From: an uncultured Geobacteraceae bacterium
GTDB lineage: Bacteria; Desulfobacterota; Desulfuromonadia; Geobacterales; Pseudopelobacteraceae
Assembly (NCBI GenBank): GCA_903876875.1
Contig: CAIRBT010000056.1
Location: 1-64,000 of the forward strand
Direction: 5' to 3'
Length of the DNA stretch: 64,000 nucleotides
A model generated the notes under the pieces. That model did not search any database, was not told where the DNA came from, and worked only from the letters and a program-made list of their open reading frames with translations. This document shows positions 1-7,820 of the stretch, piece after piece (position 1 is the first letter of the stretch; each line of letters begins with the position of its first letter). Made by a program: the position numbers and the translations under genes.

Positions 1-1583
1 CCCACTGCTGGCGCTGCAAAAAACCGATCATCTTCCGCGCCACCGAGCAGTGGTTCATCAGCATGAAGGCCAACGAACTGCGGGATAAGGCGTTGCAGGC
101 CATCGACAAGGTTCAGTGGATTCCCAAATGGGGACGGGAGCGGATCTACGGTATGATTGAAAACCGCCCCGACTGGTGTGTCTCACGGCAACGCTCCTGG
201 GGGGTGCCGATCACCGCCTTTTCCTGTACCGCCTGTGGTGAATACATCGCCGATGGCACCATCATGGACCATGTGGCAGAAATCTTCAAAAAAGAGAGCT
301 CCGATGTCTGGTTCGACTGGAGTGCCGAGCAGCTGCTGCCGGCCGGTTCGGTCTGCCCGAAATGCGGAGCCGCCTCCTTTGAAAAGGAAAACGACATTCT
401 GGACGTCTGGTTCGACTCCGGCGTTTCCCATGCCGCCGTGCTGGAACCCCGTGCCGGCCTCTCGTCACCGGCCGACCTCTATCTGGAAGGGAGTGACCAG
501 CACCGGGGATGGTTCCACTCGTCACTGCTGGAAAGTGTGGGAACCCGTGGCGTTGCCCCCTATAAAAGCGTCCTGACCCACGGCTTTGTGCTGGATGGCC
601 AGGGGCGTAAAATGAGTAAATCCGTGGGCAATGTGGTGGCACCCGAAGATGTCATCAAAAAATTCGGAGCAGACGTGCTCCGCCTCTGGGTTGCCGCCAT
701 GGATTATCAGGACGACACCAGAATATCCCAGGAGATCCTCACCCGGGTGGCGGAAGCCTATCGCCGTATCCGTAACACCTGCCGCTACATTCTGGGCAAT
801 ATCAACGATTTCTCACCGGCGACCCAGGCCGTTTTGGTAACTGACATGCCGGAAATCGACCGGTGGGCCCTTCACCAGCTGGAACTGTTGAAGGAGCGGG
901 TACTCACCGCCTATGACAACCTGGAATTCCATGTTATCTATCAAGAGGTCAACGGTTTCTGCACCACCGAAATGAGCTCTTTCTATCTGGATATCCTCAA
1001 AGACCGGATGTACACCAGCCGCAAGGACTCACTGGAACGACTGAGCGCCCAGACGGTCATGTACCGTATACTGGACACCCTGGTGCGTCTGCTGGCACCG
1101 GTGCTTTCCTTCACCGCCGACGAGGTGTGGCAGTTCATGCCGGGCGAACGTGAAGAGAGCGTCCATCTGGCACAGTTCCCCCCCCGCTGTCCCGAATGGC
1201 AGGATGACGAACTGGCCACCCGCTGGGAACGGATCATCAAGGTACGCTCCGATGTGTCCAAAGCACTGGAACTGGCACGGGTTGCCAAGACCATCGGCCA
1301 CTCCCTCGATGCCGCCGTTGCCATTGCCGCCCCACCCGAATTGGCGGCGTTCCTTGACAACTACCGGGCCGACCTCACCAGTATTTTCATCGTTTCGAAA
1401 GCGATACTGGTGGACGAAGCGGGTGGTGAATTCTGGGCCTCGGAAAACATTGAAGGGCTCAAGATCGGCGTAACCGCAGCCCCCGGCGTGAAGTGTGAAC
1501 GCTGCTGGTATTACAGCGAGGAGTTGGGGAGCAATGCCGACCATCCGACTATCTGCCTCAAATGCACGGTTGCCGTTGTGTAA
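1..1583 (+). CDS. ileS: Isoleucyl-tRNA synthetase, C-terminal part (5' truncated by window edge)
   Basis: Frame is open from position 3 (HCWRCKKPIIFRATEQWFISMKAN...); KMSKS motif (GRKMSKSVGNVV), anticodon-binding region and C-terminal zinc motif CERCWYY...CLKC. Confidence 0.97.
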   Translation, partial: HCWRCKKPIIFRATEQWFISMKANELRDKALQAIDKVQWIPKWGRERIYGMIENRPDWCVSRQRSWGVPITAFSCTACGEYIADGTIMDHVAEIFKKESSDVWFDWSAEQLLPAGSVCPKCGAASFEKENDILDVWFDSGVSHAAVLEPRAGLSSPADLYLEGSDQHRGWFHSSLLESVGTRGVAPYKSVLTHGFVLDGQGRKMSKSVGNVVAPEDVIKKFGADVLRLWVAAMDYQDDTRISQEILTRVAEAYRRIRNTCRYILGNINDFSPATQAVLVTDMPEIDRWALHQLELLKERVLTAYDNLEFHVIYQEVNGFCTTEMSSFYLDILKDRMYTSRKDSLERLSAQTVMYRILDTLVRLLAPVLSFTADEVWQFMPGEREESVHLAQFPPRCPEWQDDELATRWERIIKVRSDVSKALELARVAKTIGHSLDAAVAIAAPPELAAFLDNYRADLTSIFIVSKAILVDEAGGEFWASENIEGLKIGVTAAPGVKCERCWYYSEELGSNADHPTICLKCTVAVV

Positions 1584-1606
1584 CGATTTTTTCACCCTAT
1601 TACCCA

Positions 1607-1640
1607 CCGGGCGGGGCACTCTGGAGAGTACCCCGCCCGG
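1607..1640. other. Strong hairpin between ileS and lspA
   Basis: CCGGGCGGGGCACTCT-GG-AGAGTACCCCGCCCGG, one mismatch in a 16-bp stem; no T-tract follows. Confidence 0.7.
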
Positions 1641-1657
1641 TTACATGGAATCAACCA

Positions 1658-2149
1658 ATGAAATTTCGCACCATCCAATTTATCGCCCTGGCCACAGTCG
1701 GCATCATTGTTGACCAGATAACCAAATACGCCATTGACCATAGTATGAAACTGTTCGATTCCATCCCGATTATCGAACATTTTTTTCACATCACCTACGT
1801 CAGAAACCGGGGAGCTGCCTTCAGCTTCCTCTCCGAGGCGTCGTGGCGGCTCCCCTTTTTCATTGCCATTTCGATCATCGCTTCGGTGGTTATCCTGGTG
1901 GCGTACCGAAAACTCCGTGATGACCAGAAACTGGGGCACCTTTCCCTGGCACTGATCTTTTCCGGGGCGGTCGGCAACCTCATTGACCGGCTCCGGCTGG
2001 GAGAGGTCATTGATTTCCTGGATGCCCACTGGTATCAGCACCACTGGCCGGCCTTCAATGTGGCCGATTCACTTATCTGTGTAGGGGTTTTTCTACTGGC
2101 AGTTGATATGATTCTGGAAGAGCGGCGGAACAAAGACGGGGCGAGGTAA
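1658..2149 (+). CDS. lspA: Lipoprotein signal peptidase II
   Basis: MKFRTIQFIALATVGIIVDQITKYAI...GAVGNLIDRLRLGEVIDFLD...FNVADSLI; start moved to ATG at 1658 inside ORF 1562..2149. Confidence 0.95.
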   Translation: MKFRTIQFIALATVGIIVDQITKYAIDHSMKLFDSIPIIEHFFHITYVRNRGAAFSFLSEASWRLPFFIAISIIASVVILVAYRKLRDDQKLGHLSLALIFSGAVGNLIDRLRLGEVIDFLDAHWYQHHWPAFNVADSLICVGVFLLAVDMILEERRNKDGAR

Positions 2150-2160
2150 ATCATATGCCC

Positions 2161-2188
2161 CCTTCGGCTCCCTGAGCGGAGTCGAAGA
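2161..2188. repeat. REP-like palindrome between convergent genes
   Basis: CTTCGGCTCC-CTGAGC-GGAGTCGAAG imperfect inverted repeat. Confidence 0.5.
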
Positions 2189-2201
2189 GGACAACGGTGG
2201 T

Positions 2202-2570
2202 TCACCCCATGGCAACGGTAATCGCCTCAAACAGCTCTGTCCGGGTAAAGGGCTTGGGCAACATAGCCCGGGCTCCCAGTGCCTTGGCAATCTTGAGGTT
2301 GTTGGTATAACTTGAGTGACGCCCCCCACCGGACATGGCCACAATAGGTAGATCATCCACCAGACGAACCATCTCCTTAATAATTTCTAAGCCTTCCGTT
2401 CCCGGCATAATGATATCGGTAATCACGATATCCGGCGTGTTCTTGCGGAACATCCGGAGCCCTTCATCACCATCACAGGCCGCTTCAACGTAATGGTTAT
2501 CCTTTTCCAGCATCTGCGTCACCACGTCTCGCAGCAACACGTCATCATCAATTACAAGTATATGTGCCAC
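2202..2570 (-). CDS. Receiver-only (CheY-like) response regulator
   Basis: MAHILVIDDDVLLRDVV...PDIVITDIIMPGTEGLEII...MLPKPFTRTEL; no output domain. Confidence 0.93.
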   Translation of the reverse strand: MAHILVIDDDVLLRDVVTQMLEKDNHYVEAACDGDEGLRMFRKNTPDIVITDIIMPGTEGLEIIKEMVRLVDDLPIVAMSGGGRHSSYTNNLKIAKALGARAMLPKPFTRTELFEAITVAMG

Positions 2571-2573
2571 CCT

Positions 2574-3686
2574 CTACCTCCCCATACATTGTGCTGCCGC
2601 CAACCGGGAACAGCTTCTCCGGCAACCGGTACCCTGTTGTTCATCACTCACAAGGGGCAGAATAAACCTGAAATCCGACCCACAGTTATCCCCGGAGGTT
2701 CTACTTTCAACGGTCAACTCTCCCCCCAACTCGGCAACCAGACTATGAACAATGGAAAGACCAAGCCCCGTACCCTTTCCCGGCTCTTTGGTGGTAAAAA
2801 ACGGGTCAAAAATACGTTCCTGCATCTCGGGAGTCATGCCATGTCCCCGATCCGAAACCATCACACAGAGGCCGCTTGCAGCACCGTCATACCCACACTG
2901 TGACGCGGTGGCCCGTTCAACGTACACGCGGATTTCACCACTCTGAGCCATGGCATCTACAGCATTGATACACAGGTTCATCACAATTTGCTGTACCTGC
3001 CCCGGCTTCGCCATGACCGAAGCCGGGGCAATTCCGGTTTGGAGTGAAATCGTGAATTCTTTCTCCGTCACGTTAACGAGGTCAAGAGCCTCCCGTATCT
3101 CGCTGACGGCATCCACAACCACCATCCCACAGTTCTCTCCCTGCCTGGCAAAGGCCAGCATCCGTGCCACCAAATCCCGTGCCCGCATGCTGGCGGTCAG
3201 CAGGTGCTTGATATTTTTCTTTCCCGATGACCCCTCCGGCAGCTCATCGTCAATCAGCTCCGCATAACCGATGATGCTGCCGAGGATATTATTAAAATCG
3301 TGGGAAATGCCGGCCGCCAAGGTACCCACCGCCTCCAGTTTGTTTGCCTGTTGGAGACGCCGGTCAACAATATCCTGATATCGCTGTTCGACCTGTTCCC
3401 GAAAGGACATACCGTAGGACATGGATATTTCTATCAGTGGCAGAGTCAAGAGACCGGCGACTTCACCCAGGGTAAGTTCGGGATGTTCTTCGGACAAGCG
3501 CAAAACGGCGGCATGGTGAATCGATACCAACTCATCGGGGGGCATCATGAGCTGGCTCACCGAATTGCGGCCAAGTTCAAAGGCGTCTGCCAAATGAATT
3601 TCTCTGTTATCAGGATCATCGGCAAAGACAACCTGTTGCAGAATTTTGCAGTATTCCTTCTCGGTAGTTTCTTTCAGAGCGTCCAT
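2574..3686 (-). CDS. Sensor histidine kinase with RsbU-N-like N-terminal domain
   Basis: HisKA H-box [19 protein letters not shown], HATPase_c motifs ([30 protein letters not shown]); N-terminus [25 protein letters not shown]...[15 protein letters not shown] resembles the RsbT-binding RsbU N-domain. Confidence 0.9.
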   Translation of the reverse strand: MDALKETTEKEYCKILQQVVFADDPDNREIHLADAFELGRNSVSQLMMPPDELVSIHHAAVLRLSEEHPELTLGEVAGLLTLPLIEISMSYGMSFREQVEQRYQDIVDRRLQQANKLEAVGTLAAGISHDFNNILGSIIGYAELIDDELPEGSSGKKNIKHLLTASMRARDLVARMLAFARQGENCGMVVVDAVSEIREALDLVNVTEKEFTISLQTGIAPASVMAKPGQVQQIVMNLCINAVDAMAQSGEIRVYVERATASQCGYDGAASGLCVMVSDRGHGMTPEMQERIFDPFFTTKEPGKGTGLGLSIVHSLVAELGGELTVESRTSGDNCGSDFRFILPLVSDEQQGTGCRRSCSRLAAAQCMGR

Positions 3687-3699
3687 GAATTATATCCCG

Positions 3700-4284
3700 T
3701 TAACCATGACGATACAGCAGTACCGATGCATCGTCACGTCCATGTGCCAAAGTATCGAGTAACTCCCGAGCCTGATCCTCTGCAGAAACAGCCGTATCGG
3801 AGCAGCGTTCATAGGGAATTGACTGTTCGGGCAGACCATCAGAGTACAAAAGCAGAATGTCTCCCGACACCAGCATGACGCTCTGCACATCAAGATTCCG
3901 GTATCCGGCACCCACAATACCTCGGGTACAGGCAAACCAGGCGTGGCCATGACGCTGCACCAACTGAGCTCGCATATTCCCCACACACGCCACGGTTCCC
4001 CTGCCGCTGGCCCGTTCGATGACCACCACGACCTGAGCCGCCCCACGGGTAGTATGCAATACCCCATCACACCGGGCTAATATCTCTTCGCAGCTCAGAT
4101 GGAGAGCGGCTCCCACCGCGTCAACGGCAGCCTGTGATGCCCGGGCGGCCTCCGGGCCATGCCCCAGACCATCGGCCAAGGTCAGCACAATTCGTTCATC
4201 AGTAACCCAGTAGGCACCACTGTCACCACAGACAACCTGCCCCGCCAGGGGGCGGGTTGCCAGACCGATAGTCTCTATAACCAC
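3700..4284 (-). CDS. rsbX: RsbX-like PP2C/SpoIIE-type serine phosphatase
   Basis: DSGAYWVTDERIVLTLADGLGHGPEAARAS...DILLLYSDGLPEQ...HGRDDASVLLYR; position in stressosome operon. Confidence 0.85.
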   Translation of the reverse strand: MVIETIGLATRPLAGQVVCGDSGAYWVTDERIVLTLADGLGHGPEAARASQAAVDAVGAALHLSCEEILARCDGVLHTTRGAAQVVVVIERASGRGTVACVGNMRAQLVQRHGHAWFACTRGIVGAGYRNLDVQSVMLVSGDILLLYSDGLPEQSIPYERCSDTAVSAEDQARELLDTLAHGRDDASVLLYRHG

Positions 4285-4661
4285 TTGCGCGCCTTAATTT
4301 CCGTCCGCACGCCCGGATAGCTGGCGATATCCAGTTCATCCATCAGCCGCTTCACTCCGGGAAGGCCGCACCCCAGACCATTGGCCGTGCTGAACCCCTC
4401 TTCCAGTGCCTTGTCAATATCGGCAATTCCGGGGCCGTTATCCACCGTCATGAGTTCCATCCCCCGGGCACCGTGGCGCTGCAAGGTAATCATTCCCCCG
4501 CCGGCGTGAATCCAGAGGTTGGCGGCAAGTTCCGAGGCGGCGGTGGCGATGTAATAGGCCGATGTGGTCGAAAAGCCGAGCCGTCCGGCCATAGCTCGTG
4601 ATTGACGTACCGCTTCGGAAATATCAGACTCGTTACGAATGGAAAGATGAAGTACACTCAT
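4275..4661 (-). CDS. RsbT-like anti-sigma-factor-type serine kinase (second copy)
   Basis: HATPase motifs SELAANLWIHAGGG, DNGPGIADIDKALEEGFSTANGLGCGLPGVKRLMDE. Confidence 0.87.
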   Translation of the reverse strand: MSVLHLSIRNESDISEAVRQSRAMAGRLGFSTTSAYYIATAASELAANLWIHAGGGMITLQRHGARGMELMTVDNGPGIADIDKALEEGFSTANGLGCGLPGVKRLMDELDIASYPGVRTEIKARKWL

Positions 4662-5068
4662 TGTCGTTTTCTCACCATGGAAATAGTCACACGGGTAAAT
4701 CCCGGAGATGACTCTATCTCGAATTTATCCACCAGACGACGGGTACCGGGAAGCCCCGCCCCCATGCCGCCGCCGGTGCTGTAGCCATCCTTCATGGCGG
4801 CGGTAATGTCCGGAATGCCGGGGCCATGGTCTTCCATAGTAATATGAAGACGCATTTCTACCGGGGTGGAATCCTCATGGATCGTGCATGATCCTTCCGT
4901 GGCATATTTCAGCACATTGCGCGCCAGCTCGGAGACCGCCGTCGCCAGACGGGTCTGATCCGCCAGACCAAAGCCGATACGAGCCGCCTCCTGTCGCGCC
5001 ACGGAGCGAGCCCGCACAATATCCGTTGCCGTTGTAACAGCCAGATGCTGTAAAATACTACCATTCAT
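4658..5068 (-). CDS. rsbT: RsbT-like serine kinase (first copy)
   Basis: SELARNVLKYA, EDHGPGIPDITAAMKDGYSTGGGMGAGLPGTRRLVD; ATG at 5068 preferred over ORF start 5107 because of the overlap with rsbS. Confidence 0.88.
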   Translation of the reverse strand: MNGSILQHLAVTTATDIVRARSVARQEAARIGFGLADQTRLATAVSELARNVLKYATEGSCTIHEDSTPVEMRLHITMEDHGPGIPDITAAMKDGYSTGGGMGAGLPGTRRLVDKFEIESSPGFTRVTISMVRKRQ

Positions 5069-5453
5069 AGGTATCCCGGTTCCCCCCCCGATCACCTCTG
5101 GCTGCAATACTCACTTCAAGCTTTTTCAGTGCCTGCTCCAGGTTAAACACGCAATCCACATTAATCAGCTCCCGTCCCATCTCCACCAATGCCAGGGCTA
5201 CAAAGGGCTGGACACCACTAATGACCACCTCGGCACCGAGGAGGCGAGCCATGCTGGCGGTATCGTTGATGACGCGGGCCATGTAGGAGTCAACCACATC
5301 GAGGGAGGTGATATCAATGGCCACACCCAATGCTTCGGTTTCACTGATTCTGTTGATTAGATCTTCCTGAAATTGCAGTGCCGCAGCATCGGTAAGATCA
5401 ACCTGTATAGAGACCAGCAGGACTTTACCCAGACGAATAATGGGGACTTTCAT
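5058..5453 (-). CDS. rsbS: RsbS-like STAS-domain stressosome protein
   Basis: Single STAS domain; VAIDITSLDVVDSYMARVINDTASMARLLGAEVVISGVQP retains the phospho-Ser context. Confidence 0.88.
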   Translation of the reverse strand: MKVPIIRLGKVLLVSIQVDLTDAAALQFQEDLINRISETEALGVAIDITSLDVVDSYMARVINDTASMARLLGAEVVISGVQPFVALALVEMGRELINVDCVFNLEQALKKLEVSIAARGDRGGNRDTYEW

Positions 5454-6671
5454 TTATGCCGCTCCTTCATTACGTTCGATGCGGCACCCGACACGCCGCA
5501 GGGCTTCCACAACTCCGGCACGCAGGGTTCCGCAGCAGGTTGACTGTTCAAAACGGATACCCAGTTCCGTCAGTGTGGTAGCCGCCTCCGGACTGATGCC
5601 GGTGATAACGACATGGGTTCCCAGCAATTGGGTTGCGTCAATAGCATTCATGATATGCCGGGCAACGGTCGTATCAAAGGTGGGAACGCCGGTCACGTCA
5701 ATGACGGCCACCGGAGATTCATGGGTGACGATTGCCTGCAACAGACGATCGGTGAATTGCCGGGCGCGACTGGTATCAATCAGCCCAACCAGTGGCAGCA
5801 GCAGCACATTACCGGTCAATTGAATCACCGGGGTTGACAGTTCAAGAATTGACGCACTCTGCTGACCGATTAACCTGTCCCGGGCATCCAGACTGGTGGC
5901 CATGGCAGCCATGGCTCGCAGCAGCTCGCCGACTTCATCCTGGGTAGTGACGTCGATGGCTACGTCAAAATCCCCCCCGGCAATGCGATGTGCCGTGGCC
6001 ACGGCATGGGCAACGGGGCGGGTGATGGCCCGTGCCGCACCGAAGGCGAGCAAGAGACTGGTCACCACAATGGCACCAATGAGGAGATAATTTGCCACGT
6101 AGGAATAGGTAAATCGTGATTCTGCGAGAATTATCTGCTCCGCCGCTTCCCGCTTGTTGATCGCCGCCAGAGCATCGATGAGTTCCCCGGCACGATCACA
6201 GTCACTCTTCCCTTCGGTTCGGTAAACCTGAAATGCTTCCGTTTTCTTACCGTTTTTTGAAAGCAGGATAATCTTCTTATGGATGTCGAAACAGCGGTTG
6301 GCCACGGCGGTCAGTTCAGCGTACTTCTGTTTTTCCTCCGGCGTATTCATGAGCCTGGCCAGCCCGTTATGGTGTTCCCAGAATACCTGAACATGCTGAT
6401 TAATATCCTTTTCACCTTTTGCCATCTCCGCACCGTTGGTTGACAGGATATGCTCAAACCAGTGGCGGGTAATTTCCCCCAACTGTTCGTCAAGGTCCAG
6501 TAACCCGGAAATACTCGGCAGATTATCGTCGGCAATCATGTCAGCACTTCGAAAGACTTTTTTCATCTGATAATTGGAAAAAATCCCCATGAAGACGGAG
6601 AGCGTTATGATTATTGCAAACGTCAGCAGCAGTTTATTACGAATGGAAAGGTTGCCAAACCAACTCATCAT
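5454..6671 (-). CDS. Membrane-anchored RsbR-like protein: MCP-type four-helix sensor - HAMP - STAS
   Basis: N-terminal NLSIRNKLLLTFAIIITLSVFMGI TM, second TM YLLIGAIVVTSLLLAFGAARAITRPV leading into HAMP, then RsbR-type STAS (DVTGVPTFDTTVARHIMNAIDATQLLGTHVVITGISPE). Confidence 0.85.
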   Translation of the reverse strand: MMSWFGNLSIRNKLLLTFAIIITLSVFMGIFSNYQMKKVFRSADMIADDNLPSISGLLDLDEQLGEITRHWFEHILSTNGAEMAKGEKDINQHVQVFWEHHNGLARLMNTPEEKQKYAELTAVANRCFDIHKKIILLSKNGKKTEAFQVYRTEGKSDCDRAGELIDALAAINKREAAEQIILAESRFTYSYVANYLLIGAIVVTSLLLAFGAARAITRPVAHAVATAHRIAGGDFDVAIDVTTQDEVGELLRAMAAMATSLDARDRLIGQQSASILELSTPVIQLTGNVLLLPLVGLIDTSRARQFTDRLLQAIVTHESPVAVIDVTGVPTFDTTVARHIMNAIDATQLLGTHVVITGISPEAATTLTELGIRFEQSTCCGTLRAGVVEALRRVGCRIERNEGAA

Positions 6672-6718
6672 GTCATTCCTTTAGGAAAATTTTCCTGTCA
6701 CTGCCAGCCGGTGACCGG

Positions 6719-7594
6719 TCAGTTGGCACCAGCAATCGACTCAATCCGCCGACCAACCAGTTTCAACGCCTCGGCAACACCGGCACGCAGAGAAACACGG
6801 CTTATAACATTGGCAAAACTGATGCCAAGCTTGGTCAGTGTCTGGGCACCCTCCGGACTGATACCGGTCATCACCACCCGTGAACCGAGCAGTTGAGCCG
6901 CGTCCACCGCCTTCATGATATGGCGTGCCACCCCCGTATCAAAAACCGGCACCCCGGTCACATCGATAATGGTGACAATCCCCTCGTGGCGGGTAATGGC
7001 CTCCAGCATCCGCTCCGTAAACTGTCGGGCACGAATAGTGTCGATTACCCCGACCAGCGGCAGTAACAGCACATTATTCCAGAGCACGATCACCGGTGTG
7101 GAAAGTTCCATGAGCGACTGGCTCTGCTGGGCAATAACCTTCTCCCGTGTGGTGGCATAGGCATCGAAGGAAAGTATCGTCAGTTGATCCATGAGACCGT
7201 GCAACAGTTCGAGGAACTCCACGAACTGTTCCTGGGAATCAGGAAAGGCACAAACCAACTGGTGGGAAATAGCCTTCTTAAGGGCAACCAGATAGAGGGC
7301 AGTGTCAACCGGTTTAATACCACGGGTGTCATGGTCCGAACTCAAGTCATAGACCATTTTCCCCAGGGGACTCTCTTTGGTGACGGTAACAAGCCCCTCC
7401 CGGCAGCTGGCAAAATAGGCAGAAAAAGCGGCCAGTTTCAGATCTGCATGCCGATGAAGCTCATCCATACTGAGTACACCCGGATATTTATGCCCCACTA
7501 AGTCCATAACCGTACGTTTCCACTCGTCAATAATTGCCGCCCGGCTCTGCTCCAATAAGGCTGACAGCTCTGCGATATTAGTTTTTGCTGACAC
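6719..7594 (-). CDS. rsbR: RsbR-like protein (RsbRD-type N-terminus + STAS)
   Basis: N-terminal helical RsbRD_N-like region (LLEQSRAAIIDEWKRTV...), C-terminal STAS DVTGVPVFDTGVARHIMKAVDAAQLLGSRVVMTGISPEGAQ. Confidence 0.87.
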   Translation of the reverse strand: MSAKTNIAELSALLEQSRAAIIDEWKRTVMDLVGHKYPGVLSMDELHRHADLKLAAFSAYFASCREGLVTVTKESPLGKMVYDLSSDHDTRGIKPVDTALYLVALKKAISHQLVCAFPDSQEQFVEFLELLHGLMDQLTILSFDAYATTREKVIAQQSQSLMELSTPVIVLWNNVLLLPLVGVIDTIRARQFTERMLEAITRHEGIVTIIDVTGVPVFDTGVARHIMKAVDAAQLLGSRVVMTGISPEGAQTLTKLGISFANVISRVSLRAGVAEALKLVGRRIESIAGAN

Positions 7595-7648
7595 GATAAT
7601 CCCCTTTTATGGTGGTGCCCCACCGATAGTGTTCATGCTGAAAACAAT

Positions 7649-7683
7649 AAAAAAAGCCCTTCCGGGCGTACGTACAGAGGGCT
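7649..7683 (-). terminator. Candidate intrinsic terminator of riboswitch expression platform
   Basis: Minus strand AGCCCT-(17 nt)-AGGGCT followed by TTTTTT; a tighter GCCC-GGAA-GGGC + T7 is also possible. Confidence 0.7.
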
Positions 7684-7693
7684 CAAACCGCAG

Positions 7694-7779
7694 CCTCTTT
7701 AAGGCAACCCGACTATCCACCCGGTGGACTCGTGGCTTTGCGTCACTGGGTCACCCCAGTTTTGCTCTTAACAGAGAGG
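7694..7779 (-). promoter_or_regulatory. GEMM-I-class cyclic dinucleotide riboswitch aptamer
   Basis: Minus strand CCTCTCTGTTAAGAGCAAAACTGGGGTGACCCAGTGACGCAAAGCCACGAGTCCACCGGGTGGATAGTCGGGTTGCCTTAAAGAGG: GACGCAAAGCC core, P2 CTGGG-GTGA-CCCAG with GNRA loop, GATAGTCGGGTTGCC, P1 TTAAG/CTTAA + CCTCT/AGAGG. Confidence 0.85.
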
Positions 7780-7820
7780 AATCTATGTTTATTGAATCAG
7801 TTGTATACAGTATACGACAT

